Under the pieces are notes generated by a model. The model saw only the letters and a program-made list of their open reading frames with translations, had not been told where the DNA came from and did no database searches. Positions 1-5,912 of a DNA stretch of 5,912 nucleotides are shown here, in pieces. The stretch is from an uncultured bacterium (lineage in GTDB: Bacteria; Acidobacteriota; UBA890), in the NCBI GenBank assembly GCA_937922775.1, contig CALAKE010000435.1:1-5912 (forward strand), in the 5' to 3' direction. Both the position numbers and the translations under genes were made by a program. Within the stretch, counting starts at the first letter, position 1; every line of letters begins with the position of its first letter.

Positions 1-57
1 GTGCCCTTCGAGGACCTGATCCTGCAGGTATTCCGGCAAGGCAGGTTTCTCGGATGA
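1..57 (+). CDS. C-terminal end of an upstream gene, probably a DUF58 protein (partial)
   Basis: Reading frame 1 is open from the left edge and ends at TGA 55-57, giving the 18-residue tail VPFEDLILQVFRQGRFLG. The GTG at position 1 is only the window edge, not a start. The stop overlaps the ATG of the next gene as ATGA (54-57), the usual sign of translational coupling within an operon. In operons carrying BatA-like and vWA/amidotransferase-like genes, the gene directly upstream is usually a DUF58 protein, preceded by a MoxR AAA+ ATPase. The tail, with acidic then aliphatic then basic residues, fits a DUF58 C-terminus. The product name rests on gene order; 18 residues cannot prove it. Confidence 0.6.
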   Translation: MPFEDLILQVFRQGRFLG

Positions 58-1859
58 GCTTCCTCGCGATGTCTCCGACCGTAGCACTGGCGTTGTTGGC
101 GGCCGTCGCCTTGGCCATCCTCATTTTGTATTGGCTCAAGCCTCCGCCCCAGCTCGTGGTGATCCCCTCCATGTTGATCTGGAACCGGCTCGTCGAAGAG
201 AGGCGGCGAAGCTCCTTCCTCGACCGGCTGCGCTGGTGGATTTCCCTGCTGATCGCCTTGCTCGTGGGACTATCGATTGCGCTGGCCCTGTCCCGCCCTG
301 AGCTGGGAGCGACGGGCGATGGGCATCGGAAGATCGCCATCATCCTCGACAATTCACCGTCGATGTCGGCACGGTCCCAGGACGGACGCACTCGCTGGGA
401 CCATGCCACTGACCTGGCGCGGCGAATCCTGCGAGAGGGGGGCGCGACGGATGAGTACCTCGTGGTCGACACCGGCGGTCAGGTGGTGGGCAGCAGCTTC
501 AGCGATCGTCGCACAGCCCTGGGTCGGGTAAACGAGCTCGAGGTGTCCCTGGTCCGAAGGACACAATTGCCGCCTCTCGAGGTCGGAGACGCCGAGCTGT
601 TCATCATCTCCGATGGCGTGGGGATTGACGATGCGCCGCCAGGCGCCGTCCTCGTATCGGTATTCAACCCGGTCGACAACATCGGCATCACGGCATTCGA
701 CCTCCGAGCCGTTCCGGCTGATCCATCCATCTACGAGGCCTACGTCGAGGTCACCAATTCGGCGGCGATGGCAAAGCAGGTGGCGGTACAAATCAGTGGT
801 GCAGGGGGCCAGAGGGCGAGGGCCGACCTGCAGCTCGAGGCAGGGGAGTCGCGCGGCACGATCTTCGACTTGTCGTCGTTCGCGCGCGGCCCCATTCGCG
901 CCGCCATCACCAGCGACGGTGACGGGCTGGAGGCCGACAACGTGGCTTTCTCCTGGCTTCCCGTCCGCAGCGAAACCCGCGTGATTCTGGTTTCTCCAGG
1001 GAACCTCTTTCTGGAGACGATTCTGCGGCTCGATCCTCGCATCGAGGTGATCTCGATGGGGCCTGCCGACCATCGGCCGGACCTCGTGGCCGACGTGTTC
1101 GTCTTCGACCGTTTCGCGCCGCCGATGACACCCGCAGGCCCGGCCGTGTTCTTCGATGCCCCGGCGGTCGACTGGCTGCCCGGCACGGGGGGTGAGATCA
1201 TTGCCCCGGCCCCGGGCCAATGGGACCCTGCTCATCCGCTGCTGCGCTCCGTGGCTCTCGAAGACCTCCGAGTCGACCGAGGAACGCAGGTCGATCTCGA
1301 TCAGATTCCGGGCAATCCGACGGTTGTCATTGGGACACGCACTGCACCGCTGGTGATCGCCGGCGAGCTGCCGGGGAAATGGGTGCGAGTGAACTTCGCC
1401 CTCGACGACTCCAACTTCGCACTACAGGCCGGATTTCCGATATTCCTCAGCAATGCCCTGAGCTGGGCCATGGACGAAGAGCTGCCGTCGACCATCTCAC
1501 CCGGTAGAGTCGAAGTGCCGCTCGCCGGAGCCCGGATCACGCGGCTCGATGGAACCGAGGTGGAGTCGCGCGAGGTCCTGGGCAACACGGTATTTCAGGC
1601 TGATCAACCTGGGCTGTATACCGCCGCGACCCCGACCCGGCGCCTGCATCTGGCGGCGAATCTCCTCGATCCTCGCTATACCGACGTCAATCGGACGGTT
1701 TTTCCTCCCGAGGACCCGCGCTCAGCGGCAGGCGTTCTGGATGCCGTCATGCCGGTTGACGAGGGGTGGGAAAGCGAGTTGTGGCTGTATCTACTATTCG
1801 CGGCCGCGATGCTGGTCATCCTCGAGTGGTGGGCCTATCACCGGCGCCTGACGGTTTGA
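54..1859 (+). CDS. BatA-like membrane protein with one vWA domain
   Basis: This 601-aa inner-membrane protein resembles BatA N-terminal (PF07584-type) proteins. Residues 9-28 form a first membrane helix, followed by the family-like LKPPPQLVVIPSMLIW stretch. A second helix spans about 61-80. A short vWA domain follows (about 92-200), with metal-site (MIDAS) residues D99, S101 and S103 in ILDNSPSM, and D187 in FIISDGVG; the middle of the domain looks shortened. Residues about 210-302 look like a beta-sandwich, and about 306-470 like a Rossmann/amidotransferase-like fold ending in the conserved-looking DDSNFALQAGFPIFLSNAL. A C-terminal helix lies at about 576-593. The start at 54 overlaps the previous stop (ATGA) and has only a weak AGG at 43-45, so coupling probably drives initiation; ATG 69 is a less likely alternative. 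There is no cysteine. Known family members work with MoxR ATPases and DUF58 proteins; their substrate is unknown. A role in assembling or stabilising envelope proteins is inference. Confidence 0.88.
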   Translation: MSFLAMSPTVALALLAAVALAILILYWLKPPPQLVVIPSMLIWNRLVEERRRSSFLDRLRWWISLLIALLVGLSIALALSRPELGATGDGHRKIAIILDNSPSMSARSQDGRTRWDHATDLARRILREGGATDEYLVVDTGGQVVGSSFSDRRTALGRVNELEVSLVRRTQLPPLEVGDAELFIISDGVGIDDAPPGAVLVSVFNPVDNIGITAFDLRAVPADPSIYEAYVEVTNSAAMAKQVAVQISGAGGQRARADLQLEAGESRGTIFDLSSFARGPIRAAITSDGDGLEADNVAFSWLPVRSETRVILVSPGNLFLETILRLDPRIEVISMGPADHRPDLVADVFVFDRFAPPMTPAGPAVFFDAPAVDWLPGTGGEIIAPAPGQWDPAHPLLRSVALEDLRVDRGTQVDLDQIPGNPTVVIGTRTAPLVIAGELPGKWVRVNFALDDSNFALQAGFPIFLSNALSWAMDEELPSTISPGRVEVPLAGARITRLDGTEVESREVLGNTVFQADQPGLYTAATPTRRLHLAANLLDPRYTDVNRTVFPPEDPRSAAGVLDAVMPVDEGWESELWLYLLFAAAMLVILEWWAYHRRLTV

Positions 1860-1860
1860 A

Positions 1861-4446
1861 ATGATCTCGTTCGAGCACATCTGGCCTTTGTTATTGTTGC
1901 TCGCCGTCCCTCTCATCATGTGGGTCGGGCGGCGAACCAACACAGGCTTGAGCAAGACTCATCTGCGACTATCGACCGCGATCCGCGGCGCCGTGGTCGT
2001 ACTGCTGGCATTCGCCTTGATGCAGCCCGTCTGGAACCGGCCGGCCCGATTGCTTTCAGTTGTTTTCGCCCTCGATGTCTCCGGCAGCATCTCGCCCGCC
2101 TTCATCGACTCGGCGATCGACTGGATTGCCGAGACCAGCGCCGAGGGCGCCCCTGCTCACGAACGATTCGTCGCCTTCGCCGGCTCGCCGCAGGCCGTTG
2201 GGTCGGCTCAGGCGATTCGAGACGTCAGTGTCTCGCGCGGGGGATCGGAGGGCTCGATCGATCAGGATGCCACCGATGTCGAAGCGGCATTGGCCTATGC
2301 CCTGCGCAATTTCGATCCTCGCTACCTCAGGCGCCTCGTCTTGATCACAGATGCCAATCAGACTCAGGGCGATGTCCTGAGCCTCGTCGGGCAAGCGAAC
2401 GAAGAAGGTGTTCGGGTATTCACTCTTCCTGCGGGCGTGAGAGCCAGCGGTGATAGCTGGGTCGAGGCGATTGAGCTGCCTGAGGAAGTTCGACAGGGTG
2501 AGCCTGTCGCTGCGCTAGTGCACGCTTACGCCCGGGCCGAGACGACAGGAACCTTGGTCCTGCGCAGCGGCGGCGAGGTCCTGGAGACGCGCGACCTGAC
2601 TCTTCAGCCGGGTCCACACGCCATCCCCTTCGAGGTTCGGCTGCCAACGACCGGATCCACGACCCTCGAGGCAGAGCTTCGTACCGAAGGTGACAACTTT
2701 CCGGGAAACGACGTGTACCGGAGATCCACGTGGGTGAGTGTCCGCCCGCGTGTGCTCTACGTCGAGGGCCGTCCAGCGAGCGTTCGTTTTCTTCGCGATG
2801 CCCTGCGCGAGGAAGACATAGACGTAGTAGTAGGGGGCGCTGAGGCTCTCCCCGATGACCCGGCTGCTCTCGAGGAATTCGATGCCGTGATCCTCAGCGA
2901 CGTGCCGATCGAAGGGCTGACCGAGCTGAGAATGCGAGCGCTCGAATCATACGTTCGCGATCTGGGCGGTGGACTGATATTCGCCGGCGGTGAGTCGACC
3001 TATGGTGAGGAGGCCTATGCGGAGACCCCGGTAGAGGAGATCCTGCCGATCTGGTTCCGTGTCCATGAGCAAAGAAAGGACCTGGCCCTGGTCATTGTTC
3101 TCGACAAGTCCTTCAGCATGGTGGGTCCGAAGATCGAGCTTTCAAAGGAGGCCGCGAAGGCGGCCCTGGCACTTCTAGAGGACACCCACAGGTTCGGTTT
3201 GTTGACTTTCGATCACAGCCCGTATTGGACCGTGCCGATTCAGCTTGCTGAGAACAAGACCCGGATCAACGAGTACATCAGCAGCATCATCGCCAGCGCC
3301 CACACCAACATCTATCCAGCTCTGGAGAAGGCCTTCGAGGGGCTTGAAGAGGTCGAAGCGGAGGTTAAGCACATCATTCTGCTCTCGGACGGTAAGACCT
3401 ACCCCGACGACTACGAGACCTTGGTGACCCGCATGGCGGAGGCGGAGATCACGCTCTCGACGGTTGCGGTCGGCGAAGAGGCCGACCGGGAGTTGCTCGA
3501 GAACATCGCCCGCTGGGGGCTCGGGCGTAGCTACTACATCCGTGAGGCAGCGCGCGTGCCACAGATCTTCATTGAAGAGACGCAGATTGCCTCGCAATCG
3601 ACCCTGGTCGAAGAAGCGGTTCGACCCGTCGTCCGTACATCGGTAGAGGCCTTTGACGGAATCGATTTCGACACGGCCCCGGAACTGAGAGGCTTCGTCA
3701 GCACGCAGGCCAAGGACACTGCTGAGATACTCCTGGAGTCCGAGAGTGAAGCACCATTGTTGGCCCGCTGGAACTACGGGCTCGGCAAGACCGCCATCTT
3801 TACCTCGGATGTCAAGAACCGCTGGGCCATCGATTGGCTGCAATGGGATGGTTACGGGAAGTTCTGGGCCCAGCTCGTCCGCGAGACCATGCTCCGCCTC
3901 GAGCGTGATCAGGTCGACTTCCAGGTGAGACGGCAGGGTGGGGATGCGATCTTGACGCTGAACGCCGTCGGCGAGGATGGCCGCTTCTTGAACGACCTGG
4001 AGCCTGAGGTCGACGTCGTAGCACCGGACGGCAGTAGCTCGGTCCTGTCCTTGCGCCAGGTGGGATCGGGAAGCTATGAGGCCAGGCAGGCTCTGGCCCA
4101 CGATGCCAGCGCACCGTACCGTTTCGACCTCTCCGGATCTGGCCTGGCGAGCCAGTCGAGGACGCTGTTCTACGCCGATCCCGATGAGTATCGTCTCTAT
4201 CCCGCCAACGCCGCCCTGTTGAGAGCGTTGAGCGACCTGACAGGAGGGGCCTACCGCCCTGAGCCAGAGGAGATCTTCGCCGACTTCGGCGACCGCGCCT
4301 CGATGCCGACACCACTGTGGCCGTATCTTGCGGCGCTCGCCTTGGCTCTCTACCTGCTGGATATCGCCGTCCGACGGGCGCCGTGGTTCTACCGGCGCTT
4401 CGCTTCCTCGGCTACTGTGGCCGGCGACCGAATTTCAACGTCGTAA
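1861..4446 (+). CDS. Membrane protein with two vWA domains and a glutamine-amidotransferase-like domain
   Basis: This 861-aa protein starts one base after the preceding stop (TGA 1857-1859, A, ATG 1861), with no clear Shine-Dalgarno site, so translation is probably coupled. In order: membrane helices at about 6-22 and 41-57; first vWA (about 65-195) with D72, S74, S76 in LDVSGS, T138, and D164 in LITDANQ; beta-sandwich (about 200-295); amidotransferase-like Rossmann domain starting RVLYVEGRP (about 297-400); second vWA (about 406-575) inserted in it, with D415, S417, S419 in LDKSFSM, T482 in HTNIYPAL and D510-G511; the rest of the Rossmann domain (about 585-680), with the family-type stretch TSDVKNRWAIDWLQW; a beta domain (about 684-770); and a C-terminal helix (about 818-836). 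Class I amidotransferases need a nucleophilic cysteine; the equivalent loop here reads FAGGESTYG and the protein has none, so amidotransferase activity is very unlikely. Length and order match the common 'vWA domain-containing protein' family of about 850-900 aa. A binding or scaffold role with the BatA-like protein is inferred. Confidence 0.9.
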   Translation: MISFEHIWPLLLLLAVPLIMWVGRRTNTGLSKTHLRLSTAIRGAVVVLLAFALMQPVWNRPARLLSVVFALDVSGSISPAFIDSAIDWIAETSAEGAPAHERFVAFAGSPQAVGSAQAIRDVSVSRGGSEGSIDQDATDVEAALAYALRNFDPRYLRRLVLITDANQTQGDVLSLVGQANEEGVRVFTLPAGVRASGDSWVEAIELPEEVRQGEPVAALVHAYARAETTGTLVLRSGGEVLETRDLTLQPGPHAIPFEVRLPTTGSTTLEAELRTEGDNFPGNDVYRRSTWVSVRPRVLYVEGRPASVRFLRDALREEDIDVVVGGAEALPDDPAALEEFDAVILSDVPIEGLTELRMRALESYVRDLGGGLIFAGGESTYGEEAYAETPVEEILPIWFRVHEQRKDLALVIVLDKSFSMVGPKIELSKEAAKAALALLEDTHRFGLLTFDHSPYWTVPIQLAENKTRINEYISSIIASAHTNIYPALEKAFEGLEEVEAEVKHIILLSDGKTYPDDYETLVTRMAEAEITLSTVAVGEEADRELLENIARWGLGRSYYIREAARVPQIFIEETQIASQSTLVEEAVRPVVRTSVEAFDGIDFDTAPELRGFVSTQAKDTAEILLESESEAPLLARWNYGLGKTAIFTSDVKNRWAIDWLQWDGYGKFWAQLVRETMLRLERDQVDFQVRRQGGDAILTLNAVGEDGRFLNDLEPEVDVVAPDGSSSVLSLRQVGSGSYEARQALAHDASAPYRFDLSGSGLASQSRTLFYADPDEYRLYPANAALLRALSDLTGGAYRPEPEEIFADFGDRASMPTPLWPYLAALALALYLLDIAVRRAPWFYRRFASSATVAGDRISTS

Positions 4447-4969
4447 CCTCTGCCCCGCCGTCCGCGGACAGTCTGACGACGTAGAGATTGTCGTACTCGT
4501 TGGCTTCCTCGATCGGCGAGACGGGCGCCGCCCCAAGCTCGACGATGATCTCCGGGACGGTGTTGCTGTGGCCACAGACGACGACCACGCCACCTTGGTG
4601 GTTTCTGCGAATCGTTTCCACGAGTTGGTCGGTTCGGTTCGCTTCGACGATTTTCACCTCGAGGCCGAGGAGATCGGCCAGCGGTCGCACCGTGTCCTGG
4701 GTACGCCGAAACTGGGTCGCGAAGATCGCCGTCACTCCGCCCTCCTCGAGGACGTGAGATAGGTCCTGGGCACGTGACTCGCCTGCACCGGTGAGCTGGG
4801 GATCGCCCTCAGGGATCGTGTCCTTCTCGGCGTGCCTCACCAGGAAGACCGTAGTGACGCCGTCCTGCCAAGAAGCGTGGCCGAGATCTGCCGTAGCGTA
4901 GGCTGAGAGCAGCAGCACTGCAGACACGAGGGCCAGCGCGTGGCCGACCGAGTAGAGGCGAGACCTCAT
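4412..4969 (-). CDS. Exported histidine phosphatase (phosphoglycerate-mutase superfamily, SixA-like size)
   Basis: This 185-aa protein starts at ATG 4967-4969 and stops at TAG 4414-4412. The frame stays open to an ATG at 5024-5026, but the 4969 start has GGAGGT (4982-4977) with 8 nt between GGAGG and ATG, and begins a clean signal peptide: MRSR, a hydrophobic core at about 8-23, and AxA cleavage options after A25 or A27. The mature part shows the histidine phosphatase signature VFLVRHAEK, with R45 and H46 (the phosphate-accepting His in this family). FRRTQDT supplies R89, and VCGHSNT supplies the second catalytic histidine, H134. The fold removes phosphate from small molecules or proteins; the substrate cannot be read from sequence. 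The signal peptide places it in the periplasm or outside, arguing against a glycolytic mutase or cytoplasmic SixA role. Its last 35 bp overlap the convergent vWA gene. It lies 99 bp downstream of the transporter gene on the same strand. Confidence 0.9.
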   Translation of the reverse strand: MRSRLYSVGHALALVSAVLLLSAYATADLGHASWQDGVTTVFLVRHAEKDTIPEGDPQLTGAGESRAQDLSHVLEEGGVTAIFATQFRRTQDTVRPLADLLGLEVKIVEANRTDQLVETIRRNHQGGVVVVCGHSNTVPEIIVELGAAPVSPIEEANEYDNLYVVRLSADGGAEVTTLKFGRRPQ

Positions 4970-4976
4970 CTTTGGA

Positions 4977-4982
4977 ACCTCC
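4977..4982 (-). promoter_or_regulatory. Shine-Dalgarno site of the phosphatase gene
   Basis: On the minus strand this reads GGAGGT, with 8 nt between GGAGG and ATG 4969. It is the only strong ribosome-binding site near the N-terminus of this frame. It decides the start in favour of the signal-peptide methionine over the ATG at 5026. Confidence 0.8.
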
Positions 4983-4991
4983 AGGCTGGAG
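4979..4991. repeat. Small inverted repeat covering the phosphatase ribosome-binding site
   Basis: The + strand reads CTCCAG-G-CTGGAG, a perfect 6-bp dyad around one central base. In the minus-strand transcript the upstream CUCC can pair with the GGAG of the Shine-Dalgarno site across a 5-nt loop. It could weakly mask the ribosome-binding site or be a DNA operator. A 6-bp dyad can also arise by chance, so the sequence is certain but the function is not. Confidence 0.4.
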
Positions 4992-5002
4992 TTTGACCTG
5001 TA

Positions 5003-5031
5003 AAAGTACTCGGGGAGCACCGGCATGTCGA
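5003..5031 (-). promoter_or_regulatory. Candidate sigma-70-type promoter for the phosphatase gene
   Basis: On the minus strand, TCGACA (5031-5026, five of six matches to TTGACA) is followed after exactly 17 bp by TACTTT (5008-5003, three of six matches to TATAAT). Transcription would start near 4994-4997, giving a leader of about 25 nt that contains the Shine-Dalgarno site. The -35 lies in the loop and inner stem of the adjacent hairpin, and the -10 lies in its T-rich tail. The -10 match is weak and the organism's sigma consensus is unknown, so this is only a candidate. Confidence 0.3.
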
Positions 5032-5049
5032 TAGCCGATGCTCCCCGAG
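5003..5049 (-). terminator. Probable Rho-independent terminator of the transporter gene
   Basis: CTCGGGGAGCA (5009-5019) and TGCTCCCCGAG (5039-5049) form a perfect 11-bp stem. After a C/A mismatch (5020/5038), CGGC (5021-5024) pairs with GCCG (5034-5037), closing a 9-nt loop. In the leftward direction the stem begins 19 nt after the transporter stop (TAG 5071-5069) and is followed by TACTTTTACAGG, a short, imperfect T tract. On the + strand the sequence after the stem has no T run, so termination would be leftward. The weak T tract means some read-through into the phosphatase gene is possible. Confidence 0.65.
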
Positions 5050-5068
5050 AGAAAGGCGGGCCAGGCTG

Positions 5069-5912
5069 CTATTCGGCGGCCGAGTACTCCTTGATGTGGA
5101 TGCGGGAGAGGCCCCACACGACGACCGCGCAACCTGCTGCGAGGAAGCACAGGAGGCCGGCGAACACGAACGCCATGACGTACTGCTGCGTGACGTCGAA
5201 CAGCACGCCACCGACAACGGGCCCGAGAATCCCGGCCACACCGTAGGCCGTAAAGATGAGGCCGTAGTTCATGCCCAGATTCTTCGTGCCGAAGTAGTCG
5301 GTCGTGGCCGATGGGAACAGGGCGAAGTTGCCGCCGAAGTTGAGCCCAACGAGTGCCGAGGCGAGAAATATCGCGAGGTGCGACTGGACGCTGACCAGCA
5401 GCATGAAGGTCATGCCCTGCATCAGATACATGATTGTCATGGAGCGAGGCCGGCCGATCGTGTCACTCATTTTGCCCCAGAAGATCCGACCAAGGGCATT
5501 GAAGACGGCGAGAATGCCCACAGGCTCGATGAACCTGCCGAATCCACCCATCCAGGCCGGGGCGAAGGTTGTACCACCGAGAATGGAACCCATCATCGGT
5601 TTCCACTGGCCGATGGCCATCAGTCCCGATGTGGCTCCGAAGATGAAGGTCAGCCACAGCATCACGGCCAGCGGCGAGTCCATCATCTCGTCCCAGGTGA
5701 AATCGATCTTTGCCTTGGCGGCAGTTCGCTTCGGCTCCCAGCCAGGGGGGGTCCAGCCCTCGGGCGGGTTACGCAGGAGCGCTGCACCGAGCAACACGAC
5801 CACGGCACAGACAACGCCGTGAAGGACAAAGAAGGCCTTCCAGCCGATCCCTCCGGCAGCACCGGTCGAGAACCCGAGGCCGACTGCGATGATCTGACCG
5901 ATCCCCATGGCC
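5069..5912 (-). CDS. MFS transporter of the OFA (oxalate/formate antiporter) type, C-terminal part (partial)
   Basis: The frame is open from the right edge to TAG 5071-5069. The ATG at 5908 is internal, because the frame continues upstream and the start lies outside the window. Counting from that Met, the 279 residues hold about eight membrane helices, matching TM5-TM12 of a 12-helix major facilitator: about 2-18, 24-45, 80-100, 125-145, 156-173, 177-198, 212-236 and 243-267. OFA-type marks are NPPEGWTPPGW after TM6, FNALGRIFWGKMSDTIGR at the TM8-TM9 loop (a variant of the MFS GxxxDxxGR motif), NFGGNFALFPSATTDYFG around TM10, and NYGLIFTAYGVAGILGP in TM11. Such transporters exchange or import small carboxylates. 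OxlT of Oxalobacter uses an arginine in TM8 and a lysine in TM11. R141 here may match the first, but I see no lysine in TM11, so oxalate is doubtful and the substrate stays open. The protein acts in the inner membrane. Confidence 0.88.
   Translation of the reverse strand, partial: AMGIGQIIAVGLGFSTGAAGGIGWKAFFVLHGVVCAVVVLLGAALLRNPPEGWTPPGWEPKRTAAKAKIDFTWDEMMDSPLAVMLWLTFIFGATSGLMAIGQWKPMMGSILGGTTFAPAWMGGFGRFIEPVGILAVFNALGRIFWGKMSDTIGRPRSMTIMYLMQGMTFMLLVSVQSHLAIFLASALVGLNFGGNFALFPSATTDYFGTKNLGMNYGLIFTAYGVAGILGPVVGGVLFDVTQQYVMAFVFAGLLCFLAAGCAVVVWGLSRIHIKEYSAAE

Noticed and set aside
354..1235. Long minus-strand open frame (293 codons) opposite the BatA-like gene
   Set aside because: It lies wholly antisense to a well-supported gene. 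Its translation is rich in Arg, His and Gly with no recognisable motif, as expected for a shadow frame in GC-rich DNA.
1030..2322. TCGATCCTCGC occurring three times (1030-1040, 1666-1676, 2312-2322)
   Set aside because: All three copies are in frame and encode LDPR or FDPR with favoured codons, with irregular spacing and no flanking similarity. This is coincidence of codon use, not a repeat family.
3175..4101. Long minus-strand open frame (308 codons) opposite the two-vWA gene
   Set aside because: It is antisense to conserved vWA and Rossmann coding sequence, shows no signal peptide or motif, and has no ribosome-binding site I could see. It is a shadow of codon bias.
4460..4469. Palindrome GTCCGCGGAC just after the vWA stop, considered as a terminator
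   Set aside because: As RNA it gives only a 3-bp stem with a 4-nt loop and no following T tract, and it lies inside phosphatase coding sequence.
4328..4762. Plus-strand open frame crossing the vWA stop and running into the phosphatase region
   Set aside because: It is out of frame with the vWA gene and antisense to the phosphatase, whose active-site motifs establish the minus-strand frame as the real one.
4970..5026. N-terminal extension of the phosphatase from ATG 5026
   Set aside because: That ATG lies inside the hairpin, has no Shine-Dalgarno site, and would put 19 mostly polar residues before an obvious signal peptide.
4981..5068. CCAGGCTG present at 4981-4988 and 5061-5068 as a possible direct repeat or attachment site
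   Set aside because: Only 8 bp match, one copy overlaps the Shine-Dalgarno dyad, and there are no integrase or mobile genes. It is expected by chance in GC-rich sequence.

Overview
The window is GC-rich bacterial DNA and almost entirely coding. It looks chromosomal: I see no transposase, integrase, CRISPR repeat, tRNA or rRNA. Exported phosphatase and BatA-type membrane proteins would suit a Gram-negative-type, high-GC lineage. Operons of this kind (MoxR, DUF58, BatA-like, vWA/glutamine-amidotransferase-like) are common in Acidobacteriota, Gemmatimonadota, Planctomycetota and relatives. The sequence alone does not let me name the phylum.

Left two thirds (1-4446, + strand): the 3' part of a tightly coupled operon. 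The last 18 codons of an upstream gene, probably a DUF58 protein, overlap the next gene by ATGA. That gene is a 601-aa BatA-like membrane protein with one von Willebrand A (vWA) domain. One base after its stop, a second gene begins. It encodes an 861-aa membrane protein with two vWA domains and a glutamine-amidotransferase-like domain that has no catalytic cysteine. Both proteins share the same layout: two N-terminal membrane helices, vWA, beta-rich domain, Rossmann-like domain, C-terminal helix. Both lack cysteine entirely. They probably form a membrane-anchored complex that works with a MoxR AAA+ ATPase encoded upstream of the window. The biochemical task of such complexes is not established.

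Right third (4412-5912, - strand): two genes read leftward. A truncated OFA-type major facilitator transporter (TM5-TM12 visible) runs in from the right edge. After it come a strong hairpin, likely its terminator, and then a small exported histidine-phosphatase (phosphoglycerate-mutase fold) gene. The phosphatase start is set by a GGAGGT Shine-Dalgarno site 8 nt before ATG 4969, not by the longer open frame. Its 3' end overlaps the 3' end of the vWA gene by 35 bp, tail to tail.

The most interesting small-scale feature is the 99-bp gap between transporter and phosphatase. The transporter terminator, a candidate phosphatase promoter and a small dyad covering the Shine-Dalgarno site are nested there. 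I do not see a clearly new biological system. The Bat-like operon is a known but functionally unresolved family.
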